The position numbers and the translations under genes are program-made. A stretch of DNA of 64,000 bases from Auriscalpium vulgare (Eukaryota > Basidiomycota > Agaricomycetes > Russulales > Auriscalpiaceae), in NCBI GenBank assembly GCA_019915015.1, contig JAHBBC010000014.1, forward strand, positions 496,001 to 560,000. Reading direction: 5' to 3'. Under the pieces are notes generated by a model that saw nothing but the letters and a program-made list of their open reading frames with translations, searched no databases and was not told where the DNA came from. Of the stretch, positions 43,251 to 53,401 are shown piece after piece. Position 1 is the first letter of the stretch, and the number at the start of each line of letters is the position of its first letter.

Positions 43251-44885
43251 CCCGTGCCAGATCGGTCGGGGCTCGTATGTGCACCCCGCCCGGTCCTGGC
43301 GGGATCCCGCCCGTACCGCGCGGGCTCAGCGCGCCCAGCGATGCTGGAGCAGCCGGAGCCCGTGCGCAGCGAGGGAGACCGCCAGGACCGGGCGGGTGCC
43401 GCCCGGTCTGTGCGCCGCTCAGGAACCCCGCTACCATCGCCGCCGCCGTCGGTGCGCCTGGTCTGTGCGGGCTCGTTGCCCGCACCGCGCGCACCTCATT
43501 GCCCGCACCGCGCGCCCCTCGCCGCCCGCACCGCGCGCCCCTTCGTTGCCCACAGCGCGCGCCCCTGCTCGCCGCCTTCCCTGCGCGCCCTCGTCGCCCG
43601 CACCGTGCACCCCTCGTCGCCCGCACCGTGCACCCCTCGTCGCCCACACCGCGCGCCCCAGCTCGTCACCCTCGCTGCGCGCCTCGCGTTGCGAACGTTG
43701 TCGCCCTTGCCACACGCCCTCGTCGCCGTCGTCGTGCACCCCGCTCCTCGCCTGCGTCGCGTCGCCTGCTGCATGCGCGGCGTCCTGGTTGCACGTCTAT
43801 GTGCGCTACCCTCGCTGCGCACCATGCGCGTTGCCCTCGTTGTGAGCTCACGCGCGGCGTCCTTGCTGCGTGTCGTCCTCGCTGTGTGTTAGCCTAGCTG
43901 CGCGTCGTTCTCGTCGTCCTCGCCGCGCGCCCTGCATGTCGTCCTCGCTGCGCAGCCAGGAGGCACCTGGTGTGGCGCCATACAAGACTGCGCAAGCCGG
44001 TCTTGCAGTTGTCGGGGGCCGGACGGCCGGGCGTGCGGGTAGCGGAAGGCGAGTGAAGCAGTGAAAGGCGTCAGCGACGAGCGTCCCAAGGCAGATTCCC
44101 ACGAGTGCAATCAACAGAACCACGGGACCACGTGATTCTCCGGCAGCCTCAACGCAGCAAAGTCCACTTTCTTCCGACTACCACCTGTCCCTCCTGCCCT
44201 CAACCCCAGTACCTTCCCCACACCCTTGCACCCTCAACATCATCTCACCAGTACCCGGGTCAGCTGCGCGACAAGTTGCCGATGACAAGGACCGCCAAGG
44301 CACACGACCAGACGCACGACAAAGACGACTGCCAGTTGTGTACGAGGAGGGTGGCGACGAGGGGCGGTGCGCGGCGAGTCGGAGAGCAGGAGCGTGCGGC
44401 GAGGGCGGCGTGCAGGGACGCGCAGGGAGGGCGACGAAGATGACACGCAGCAAAAACGACGGGCGGGCGCGCGCAGCGAGGGCAACGCGCATGGGCGCAC
44501 AGCGAGGACAGGGAGCAGGGGTGTGCATGGACGGCAACGCGCAGGGCCGCGCACTGATTGCGAGGAGGAGGGCTAGGCATAGAGTCCGACACGCAAGGCG
44601 CGTGTGGCGAGTGCGACGAGCAGAACGCGTCCGCGTGGACCAGGCGGGCCCGCACAGGCAGGGCGCCGACGGCGGCGGCCCATGCCAGCGGTAGGGTACC
44701 AGGCGGCGGCGCTCAGACCGGGCGGCATGCGCCCGGTCCTGGCGGGGTCCCTCCGAGTCGATGCGCGCGCTCCAGCTGCTCCAGCATCGCTGGGCGCGCT
44801 GAGCCCGCATGGTACGGGCGGGATCCCGCCAGGACCGGGCGGAGTGCACATACGAGCCCCGCCCGGTCTGGCACGGGACTGAAGT
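43245..44885. repeat. GC-rich block with ~195 bp inverted repeat ends
   Basis: 43245-43440 and 44690-44885 are inverse copies (both contain GTGCCAGA/CGGGGCTCGTATGTGCA and GCGCCCAGCGATGCTGGAGC). Between them are GC-rich direct and inverted repeats. Frames of up to 316 codons on either strand read as Arg/Ala/Pro/Ser-rich low complexity and contradict one another, so I call no gene. The segment around 43950-44110 recurs inversely at 46300-46500. It is probably a rearranged internal region of the LTR-like element. Confidence 0.5.
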
Positions 44886-45870
44886 CCCTCGTTCAACATT
44901 GTAGGATGTCTCTCCCACACTTCTTGACAGCGCAGATCGTTTTCCATGCGCTTGCACTGCCCTTCTGACAGCGCTGATCACTTGCTCTACATTGTCCTCT
45001 ACAGCCTCGCAGACCTTCTGATATGTCCTATTGACTCTCCTCCATTGTCTGTACCATGTGCGACTTGCGCACCATTGTTTGCTTTTGTTCCGACTGTTTA
45101 CTTTGTTCCGACTTTATTCTCGATCGTACTCGTACTGTAGCGGTCGCATCCATACTGCAATACAGATTCGGTTCCCCCCGCACGGTTCAGATCTCATTCG
45201 ACGCCATAAAGCCTCGTCTCTATCGTATAGTTAGCTCGAGGCTAGCTCTGTCGCCTTTGCCTTTGCCTTTGCCTTTGTCGTCATCGTCCCGCACTCAGCT
45301 TATCGTTCTCCTCGCTCTCATCTTGTTCCATCGTCGTCCCATTAGCCGTTGCCCTCGCACTTCGTCGCTCCAACCTTCTTGCGACATCGGAGATTGCAGT
45401 CGCGTTCCGCTCGTCCCGCAGCGATCGCAACATCGATTGGCGTGCTCGCACCACTCATTCCTATCTTCCGACCACCGCCCCCGCTCCTCCGACCATCCCC
45501 ACGCCTCTGCGTTGTTGCCTGCACGACTCATCGTCGCTCCAACCGTCTTGCGACCTCGGAGATCGCAGTCTTGACTCTGCCGTCTCGCAGCGGTCGCAGC
45601 CTTGATCGCACCACTCGCACCACTTGTCCACACATTCCGACCATCGCATCTGCGCCTCCGACCCCTCATCGACGACTCTCCAACCGATCACGCATTCCGA
45701 CCGGCGCATCCGATTGCACACCTCCCCACACTCGTCGGAGACGCACTCCGATTGTCTTCGGGACCCTGACACTCACTCGCACACATCACGGTACCCTCAC
45801 CAGCGCTCTAGGGATCTGGTATCTGACACATTACCACCCTACTACCTGTGGGTGCCCATCAACGCGCACG
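44886..45870 (+). repeat. LTR-like repeat, promoter and end part
   Basis: It matches the 3' half of 10610-11560, starting TTCAACATTGTAGGATGTCT, and ends GCTCTAGGGATCTGGTATC followed by CCACCCTACTACCTGTGGG. It contains the pentuple TTTGCC tract at about 45250. No protein is encoded. Confidence 0.55.
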
Positions 45871-46530
45871 CCCCTCGTCGCCCGCAGCGCGCGCACCCTA
45901 TCGCTGCCGCCATGCGCCCGTCGGCGCCGTTGTCGTCCACCCCTCGTTGCAGTCGTCGCCCGTGCCCCTCGCCGCCGCACGACCCTGTCGCCGTCGTGGT
46001 CTGCCCCTGCTCCTTGCCTGTGTTGCGTGCCATTCTGCGCCCCTGCACGTCGCCCTTGCTGTGTGCTGCTCCTCGTTGTTGCTCTCATTGTACGCCCCTG
46101 GCGGTTGTCTTGGTCGTGCACCCTGTCGTCGCGCGCCTTTAACATCCTCGTTGTTGGCGATTTGTTGCATAGCTGAGCTGGGCACTGGTAGTGTGAGGGG
46201 GAGGCGCGAGGGTGGGGGAAGGCGCAGGGGTTGGCAGCAGGTGGAGGCATGTGGTACAAGTCCGCTGCGTTGAACAGAGCCGCACAGTCACACGGTCATG
46301 CGTGTTTGTTGATTGCCCGTCATGGGAATCAGCCTTTGGCTACAGGAGGCTACAGCTCCAGTTTGTCAGATTCTCTCCCTCCGTCACTTGCCCTCCTGCG
46401 TCGCTTCCGCATCCTCATGCCCCCCTGACAATCGTGATTTTTGCGCAGTCTTGTATGGCGCCACACCAGGTGCCTCCTGGCTGTGCAGCGAGGATGACAC
46501 ACATGGGCGTGCAGTGTGACAAGGGTGACA
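45871..46530 (+). other. GC-rich LTR-element debris
   Basis: This repeats the pattern after an LTR-like end: GC-rich, low-complexity frames, then a segment (about 46300-46500) that is an inverse copy of about 43950-44110 (CAGTCTTGTATGGCGCCACA in both). No gene is supported. Confidence 0.45.
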
Positions 46531-46689
46531 CACAGTGAACACAACAAAGACGATGAGCACGACATGTAGGAACACTCAGCGAATACGACGAGGGCGAGGG
46601 CGAGGAGGGCGAGGGCGATGTGCAGGGGCGCACATTGGGACAACGAGCAGAGATTTGCGTGGAGGGTGACTGCACCCGTCTCTCGAGGC

Positions 46690-47125
46690 GAAAACCAGGT
46701 ACGCCGCCTCCCATCCCACCCCACACCCTCTACTGACCCCTGGCAGACTCCTCGCCAACACGCAGCTTCTTGACGTTCAAGTTCTCCGCGCTCAAGTCTG
46801 ACAGTGTTCCCACCGCGATGCTCGAGACTTTCGTCTCTGACAAGCGCATCCCGGGCACTGCTTCGCGCCCGAGCTCACCGCTGCCAACGCCCATGCCGGA
46901 CATTCCGCTCGCGTCGCCGTGCCCCGCTCTGCCGCCAAAGCGCGGCTCGTTGTTCGCTCAACGCATGGCACGCAGGGTTCTTGCGGGTGCGCAGGGTCCC
47001 TGCGGGGCGCAGGCGGCGGCGGCGTGGATGGTGTTTGGCCTGTCAGCTCCCGCGAGGACCTTGCGACATCTCGTGCGCTGCGCGCGAGCTCCAGCCGCTC
47101 CAGCAATGGCTGGGTGCACCTGAGC
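46690..47125 (+). pseudogene. Possible gene fragment, unknown
   Basis: After a splice-like CAG at 46745 the frame reads FLTFKFSALKSDSVPTAMLE, TFVSDKRIPGTASRPSSPLP and PALPPKRGSLFAQRMARR, then turns into GC-rich low complexity. It looks like a piece of a real, Ser/Pro-rich protein, but I cannot name it and there is no complete gene. Confidence 0.25.
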
Positions 47126-47499
47126 CCGCGGGGTGCATGGCGTGCGGGACTCCGCAGGGTCCCCGCAGAGTACACCGAGTGGGCTCGGAGGGTCCCTCAC
47201 GGAATTGAAGTAGTATGTGGATCAGAATTGTGTAAATGGTAGCCACCCACGTAGGAGGCATATCACTATGTTCGAAGCATATCAGCGGAGCAAGGTGTAT
47301 CAACATACCACTTTGCATATTGCTCACATAATCAAATGATCTGAACACAGGTGAGCAATATAAAAATGTCTCGTACTTTGCAAATGATCCAGACTCTGGG
47401 ATCCAGGCCATTGTGTTTACATTAATTTTACCTTTCTACAGATATATAATATGTATATATTGTATTGGGGAAAGGAAAAGAAAGTGATGAGAAGAGCAA
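47126..47499. other. AT-rich spacer, nothing recognised
   Basis: GC content drops at about 47210. The stretch has no credible frame, repeat or RNA gene that I can see. Confidence 0.5.
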
Positions 47500-48030
47500 A
47501 ATGTATTGTAGAGCAAGAGTCAAGATAAGGTTGTTATAGACTATACACAGCCTAACTATACCCACTGCACTGTAGTCTAATGGTTAATGCTCTTATATTG
47601 TATTGTGTAAGCAATGGGTTGTAGGTTCAATTCCCCCCCTTTGTACATTTTTAATAATATAGATATTCAGCCCGGGTATTGTAGTAGCCGGGTTAGAGAA
47701 GCATGACGTAGTAAACCGGCTCAACCACTCGAAAACTACGTCATGCTTCTCTACACCAGCCGTAGGAACTTTTTACCAAAAATAGAAATCCAGGAGCTTC
47801 TTTTTCTGATCATAGAACAATTGGAATTATATGCATACCTGCGCTAGTTAGCCTGGAAAACATAAAATACTCGCAGACACGAGCGTCTTTTGAAGCGCAA
47901 AGATGTGGAAAGACATTAGGCAGAAGCTACTTACCTAAGAATTATTGAGTTAGACAGGTGGGACAACGCAACTATCTATTTCCTTTTGTGACTTTCCTGA
48001 TGTGCACTTTTTGACCTGACTGGTTACCTT
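47500..48030 (+). mobile_element. tRNA-derived SINE-like element, copy 2
   Basis: The head has an A-box-like TAGTCTAATGGTTA (47574) and a B-box-like GGTTCAATTCC (47623). The internal inverted repeat GAGAAGCATGACGTAGT ... ACTACGTCATGCTTCTC (47695-47754) and the body ATACTCGCAGACACGAG are shared with copy 1. Similarity ends near CTGACTGGTTA, before the ATTAAGAGTAATCG tail, so the 3' end is missing or replaced. Confidence 0.6.
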
Positions 48031-48129
48031 GCTCGCCAAGGTCTCTCCCGCTCGAAATTGAATCAGGCACATTACATATTTGCGCGTGTTTGCCTCCCTC
48101 TCTCTGCCTGCCGCGCTGTATTTACTTCC

Positions 48130-48795
48130 CAGGCTCGTCCCCTCTACGTATCGTACCTAAGCTGCATACCACCATCCTTCGTCTCCTCACTGAAGCGCGA
48201 CAGCCTCTCATCCTTCTAATGTCAAATGCTGGTCCTGTGGCCTGAAAAAAGCTGCTCATTGAAATCCCGCAAGAGCTGTATCGTGTCACGACCGAAGCTT
48301 CGGGATAGCGCAACATAGATGTTGAAAAGGCTGAGGTCTGACCCTATCGGTGGAGAGGCGATGTCAACAATCACATATGGGATGGTCTGACCTTGAGATG
48401 GTAAGTCTGTAAATGCATATGCGGCCGTCAGAGGTAGTTGCCTGCGCTGCATGGTCGACGTCTTCTTCTTTTCTGACCGCCTGTCCTGCAGTGCGATTTG
48501 GGATGTCTTGCGGGCAGAAACAATCGGGACCACATATTCACTCAGGCCTTGCAGCTGGGGCAGCCGTGTTCGGTCCAGTGTTCGGTCCAGTTTGACGAGG
48601 ATGTAAGTATGCCAGTACGTGCCGCAAAGTGACGCGACTGTCAGCGCCGACATGCTCATCTTCCTCCTCATCTAGGAAAATGACATGGGTCGTTCCCCGC
48701 ACCCCATTTGCAATGCCAAGGTTTGCCTGTACATTGAGGGTCACCATCACCTTCATGCCGACCGCAATATCGACTCGATTGGGTAGCCTCGAGAC
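48130..48795 (-). pseudogene. Fragment of a second Helitron helicase
   Basis: Minus-strand frames read KVMVTLNVQANLGIANGVRG, then VVPIVSARKTSQIAL, LPLTAAYAFTDLPSQGQTI and SLFNIYVALSRSFGRDTI. These are the C-terminal motifs of PIF1-like helicases in Agaricomycete Helitrons. The two overlapping frames (48538-48756 and 48222-48671) show a frameshift, and nothing upstream is left. The sequence differs from the helicase at 14420-18622, so it comes from another Helitron family. Confidence 0.65.
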
Positions 48796-49189
48796 CTCTC
48801 GACGCCCTTACTTCCGCTCTTTACGACTCGCCACTGCTGGTCTTTCGCGCAGCTTCTCTCCCCTAAAGCTACGAGTCGTACAATGTTCCTCTCTCTAGTC
48901 ACACTTTTGTTTGTTTAGTGGCTCAGAAGCTGTGAAATCGAAGCCGAGACAATAGTTGCCTGCGCTTCTGCTTGCAGAACTCGATCCAGAGCACCAAGCG
49001 GCGTACTTAGTCTACATCAGATCGCTCGAGTGCTGCACTCATCCGTGCATATGCATCTGAGCAAGGTGACGGCCCCCGGGGTGCGTTTCGAGTTAGAGAA
49101 AGAAACGATTGAAAGTAGTTGTAACACAGGAAGCTTCTTTCATTCGACTGATTGAAGAAGTTAGAGCCAACAGCAAAACTACATGCAGT

Positions 49190-49372
49190 ACTAGTATTAT
49201 TTGAAGTGCAAAGAGCCTGCAACGCTTAGGGCAGGACCTGCTTAGCTAAGAATTACTGAAAAAGGCAGTTAGGACGGCGCGACTTGACCGTGGGATCTAT
49301 TTCCTAAAGCGACTTATAATGTGTTCGCATTTTGGCCTGACCTGTTGGAGAAAGAAACGATTAAGAGTAATC
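49190..49372 (+). mobile_element. SINE-like element, copy 3, 5'-truncated
   Basis: It contains CTTAGCTAAGAATTACTGAA, CGCGACTTGACCGTG and the tail GAAACGATTAAGAGTAATCG, as in copy 1. Only the 3' third is present, which fits target-primed reverse transcription of a truncated copy. Confidence 0.6.
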
Positions 49373-49480
49373 GTAACATGATATTATACTCATAGCACCA
49401 TACAGTACTTAGTTATCCAATGTGAGTGAGTATAAAAACGTCTGAGGGCGCTATAAGTACAGGGAATCCGCTTCAAAGTT

Positions 49481-49557
49481 CAAGTCGAACAACACGTGAC
49501 CGTACTTACTCCCTCGTGTTTCCAAGTTGAACAGCACGTGACCGTATTTACTCGCTG
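49481..49557 (+). repeat. ~42 bp tandem duplication inside right terminal repeat
   Basis: AAGTCGAACAACACGTGACC and AAGTTGAACAGCACGTGACC each precede GTA(C/T)TTACTC. The second copy pairs with the left terminal repeat; the first is extra. The shared CACGTGACC is an E-box-like word. Confidence 0.6.
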
Positions 49558-49979
49558 ACCCAATAGAACAGCAGTACCTCGGTGAAATACAAAAAAAGTA
49601 GCACCATTGTATTCTTCTCATCCACACGATTCCGTAGGTATATAAATTATGTGAATACGAGCAAGGGGGGCGCGGAAATGCCTCGTCGTCGTCGTGGGTG
49701 GCGGCAGCGAGGCGCGGGAACGGCAGGCGGCAAGTGCCGGCAGCGGGCGGGACGCGGGGCTCGGGACGGGACCCTGTGCCGCAATGCCGAACGGGACGAG
49801 GGACGGAGGGGCAGTACCCGCCGGGGCCAGGGATCATGTAAGCAGGCCCTTCCTAAACGGGAGGGCCTCGCTGGGGAACCCGGCGGGTCACTATAAACAA
49901 GACAAACCTAGCCTGTTAGCTTACAGATAGCGTTCGCATTGGTAAGCTACTTACTATTGTTTCTAGGTACTACCAGGTG
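49522..49979 (-). repeat. Right terminal inverted repeat of giant element
   Basis: It is the inverse partner of 1317-1776, ending GGTACTACCAGGTG. It contains a TATATAAATTA box near 49640. The 104-codon frame here is the GC-rich arm read through and is not a gene. Confidence 0.75.
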
Positions 49980-49987
49980 CGTACAGA
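49980..49987. repeat. Right 8 bp target-site copy of giant element
   Basis: CGTACAGA matches TGTACAGA at 1309-1316 except for the first base. Confidence 0.65.
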
Positions 49988-50293
49988 CATATGCTGAATC
50001 ACAATTTGTATAAGCCAGGGCAACATAACTCGAGGAATATCTTTTGTTCATACAGTATGTTCCGGTGCAGAATATCTGCAGAATATCCAATTCCTATATT
50101 AAATCACATACTAGATGTGTTTACGATGTCTCGGTCACTCGAAAGGAATTCATATATAAGTTATGAATTACGATAAATCTACACTTCCTCGCCCATCATA
50201 TTGGTTCATGCCCCCAGTGCCTCCCCGGTTCCACATCAGTCTACAGGTGCCGTGGGAACTACACTGTCGCTCGCACCCCAATCGACGGCGTTT

Positions 50294-53009
50294 TCACTGG
50301 GCTTTAACATTCCCATCACCGCCCAGATGACTCGCAGCACTCGCGTTGCGGATCGAGAGGAGCACCTCCTTGCAGTATTTGAGCTTGTCCACGAGGCGCT
50401 GGTGGAACTTGGCCTGATCCGAGTCCTCTGACGGCGGGAGCAGCGCCTGTGCCATAATCTGGCTCAGCGTCCAACGTGTGATGCCATAGTTCTTGTCTAT
50501 ATGCGTGACGACGAGGCCGTGGGATGAAAGAACAACCTTTGAGTGGTCGTAGAAATTGAACTGTGCAAAGACGTCAGACTTTGAGCATGATGCTCAAACA
50601 AATCAAGAACACGCACCTGGAGAACATCGTGACACATCTTGAATACGATAACGTGCTTCATGCGGAGGTACTTCTGCACGAACTCCATGCCTTTCACGCG
50701 TTCCGTGTCGTTGAAGGTGTACCCGTAATCACCGTAAAGGCGAGCCATGATGTATTTCTCGAAATACTTCAAGATATATACCTTACGGTTGAGTTCTTCT
50801 GGGTATGAGGCGACTGTGTGACTCTTCCGCACGTACACAGCACCTTGGCGATGAGAGGAGATATAGTCGAAGTGCCTGAAATGATAATTTGAGTCAGAGC
50901 TGTGTGCCAAAGAATACAAGGCGCAACTTACTGCTTGTCCGCGGAGAGGACCATTGACGTGCTGTCATTGAAGTGCACACCCACGGAGCCGTCGGTCAAC
51001 GCATAGCCCATGCCGTACTTGGTACAATAGTCAACCCAGGAGACGATGAACACCTTCTCTTCGGGCAGATGTTCGTCGCCAAGTGGTCGGCGGAACAGCC
51101 TTCCGGCGGTGAAGGCATCGAATGCATCAGTCAGGGTCCTCCCTGCGGCCTCGAAACTGTTAAGTTTCGGAGCGGATGGCACAGCCAAAGGACCTGTCAA
51201 ACATCATGAGTGCGCGTACGAGGCACGCTCATAAGCTACCTCACCTGTAGCAATGACCTCCTTGGCGCGAGCCTTCACCCGCGCGACTCTGCGATCCACG
51301 GGCGCGACATTCTCCATGTCCTCCCGCACTGCGTGCTCGGAGCCTGAAGGAACCATTTGCGCGACAATCCTCGTCTTCTGGCTCTGGAGCTCCTTCTGCC
51401 GCACTGCCTCCTCCCGGTCCACGTCTTCCTCCTCAATGTTCTGCATTGGCGCGAGCCGCGTGTGCGCCGGAGACTTGGCATCCTTCGATGCCGCCTGCAA
51501 CTTGCGCAGTAATGACGGCTCACGCGGACCATTGCCCGGCGCGACGAGGAGCGGTTGGCGGGCAGAGCTCAGCAAAGCCGAGATCGGGCTGCCTGGCTGC
51601 ACGGCCTTCCGGAACTCCTTCTCCTGCTGGGCAAGGGTCGATGTCGCGCTGCGCGGCAGGCTGCCCATAGGTGCTGTTGCGGGTGGCGCGGACGGCACAG
51701 CAATCTGCATTTCCTGGTCCTCGTCGAGAAGGGCAGAGTGGCGGAGGCGTGCCAAGTTCTGCTGTGAGGCGAGTCGGGTGACGTGACGGAAGTCAGGGGA
51801 TCCGTGGAGTGCGCCGACAGGTATAGACCTGGGCACGATGCCCTGCGTGAAGAAGGCGTGGTCGATGATTTCGTGGAGAGAAGGACGCTGTTGTGGGTCG
51901 GGAGTGAGAATTTGCGTGACAAGCTCCCTAGCCTCCGAGGATATCTCGCGGTCTGATGGGAATTCGTACTGGTTGTCACGAATGCGCCTGTTTCACTTGA
52001 GCGACATGTTGCATAAAAGTAACCGACACTCACTGGTAAATCTCCTTCACATCCTTTGTCTGAAATGGCGGGCGCCCTACGACGAGGGTATACAGAATGA
52101 CGCCGATGGACCAGGTGTCCACTTCGAAGCTATGCCCATTGGCCGTGTCGAACAGCACTTCCGGTGCAATGTAGTTCGGCGTGCCACAGATGGTCTTCTT
52201 ACGCTCACCCGGGTTCTCGATGAGGGCCGCCAAGCCGAAGTCGCCAACCTGGACGTTCATGTCTGCGTCGAGGAAGATGTTGCCGAGCTTGAGGTCGCGG
52301 TGGATGACCTGGTGCGTGTGCATGTAGTGGCACGCGCCGATGAGCTGCACAGTGAAGAAGCGGGCCTCGGGCTCGGTGAACCGCCGGCGACGTCGCAGCA
52401 TGTCCATCAAGGAGCCGTTCGTGCAAAGTGTGAGGGTCATGTAGACATTCTCATCGTCCTCGAAACAGTCGCCGAAGCCTACGATGTTCGGATGGGTCAG
52501 GGAGCTATGTATCTTAATTTCTGCGTACAGCTAGCTTCCAAGTGATCAGTCTTCCGCACATAGATGTCAGCAGGACGCAAGTCGTACGCACTTTCGTCTT
52601 TGCCTTCTTCGTCTTGAGGGAGCTTTTCGTGACGACTTTGCAAGCGAGGCGGTGGTTGTGGGTGTCGCGAACTTCGTACACTCGCGCGAAACCGCCCTGT
52701 CAATGCATCAGCGAGTGCGCTTTGCGGAGCGACCGCAAGACGCACCTCTCCTAGGAAATTCAAGCGCTGGAAGTGCACCGAGCGCAGCCTGTCCGTGATG
52801 ATCGCAGGTGGGGAGGGCGGTTGAACTTTCGCGTTCTGCCGCTGGAGCGGTGGGGAAGCGGGGGCATTCTTGACGTAGTCTGCTGGCTTCGGGGGTACCG
52901 GCGGGCCCGCCTGGTACGGGTTGTTGATGGCGCTGGCGAGCGGGTTGCGGCGAGCGGCTGACGAGGAAGCGGGAGGCGGGATACGAGCGTGGAAATGTGC
53001 GTGCTGCAT
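50294..53009 (-). CDS. PLK1: Polo-like kinase (Plk1/Cdc5 type)
   Basis: This is a mitotic serine/threonine kinase controlling mitotic entry, spindle and cytokinesis. Seven exons: 52746-53009, 52592-52696, 52034-52530, 51245-51987, 50932-51193, 50617-50875 and 50294-50560. The start is the ATG at 53009 ([13 protein letters not shown]). The kinase domain shows [11 protein letters not shown] (glycine loop), [11 protein letters not shown] (catalytic loop), DFGLA and [11 protein letters not shown] (T-loop). A Ser/Pro-rich linker follows. Two polo boxes follow: the first with [14 protein letters not shown], carrying the conserved Trp; the second with [10 protein letters not shown], carrying the His-x-Lys phosphopeptide pincer. 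The length is usual and no damage is seen. The giant element ends 315 bp past the stop, so it may alter the 3' untranslated region but not the coding sequence. Confidence 0.95.
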
Positions 53010-53401
53010 GGTCACTGTGGCCTAACACCTGTGCCGGACGAGAATCGCGCTCTTCCTGTGAAGAGGTGGAGGGAGACTTGAGGGAGACAGAGAGCGAACG
53101 GTGGCCGCTGCAACATGCACAAGCAGCGTGTCTCTGATGCAATGCGTGTCCGAACCAGTCACGGGACCGCGCGCCTCATGGCATGACATTGAGTGGGGAT
53201 TGCATTCGTGTTAGTAGGTAACTATCGAGCATATTAAGATACTTTATCGTGATGTATGAGTGTGGTGCGGGTGAGCAGGGAATGGGGATATGTGCCATGA
53301 CAGAAAATGCATCAGTCCAACTATACTATGCGAGCCCAACCAGACGCAGAATATACTTTTCGCCCTCGAGCATCAAAGCGAACCATCTATCAGCGGAAGA
53401 A

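Larger units (their letters stand above)
1317..49979 (+). mobile_element. Giant (48.7 kb) KDZ-type DNA transposon, nested
   Basis: Long inverted repeats (1317-1776 and 49522-49979) are roughly nine-tenths identical and start at the same terminal bases, CACCTGGTAGTACC. They are flanked by 8 bp direct copies matching at 7 of 8 bases. A KDZ transposase gene begins 40 bp inside the left repeat. Without the later insertions (foldback plus Helitron, P-like element, SINEs and LTR debris) a core of roughly 14 kb remains: KDZ transposase, unknown genes, a TET/JBP dioxygenase and an uncharacterised DNA-associated gene. KDZ transposons linked to TET/JBP genes are established in Agaricomycetes; an 8 bp target duplication fits my recollection of the Zisupton group. 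The alternative is that the two repeats are ends of two different insertions, but the matching target copies argue against it. Confidence 0.7.

Noticed and set aside
42942..43892. 297-316 codon frames on the plus strand and others on the minus strand
   Set aside because: GC-rich repeat translated in several frames (Arg/Ala/Pro/Ser), interrupted by known repeat borders.
1317..49979. Starship-type element
   Set aside because: No tyrosine recombinase captain; the element has inverted repeats, 8 bp duplication and a KDZ transposase.
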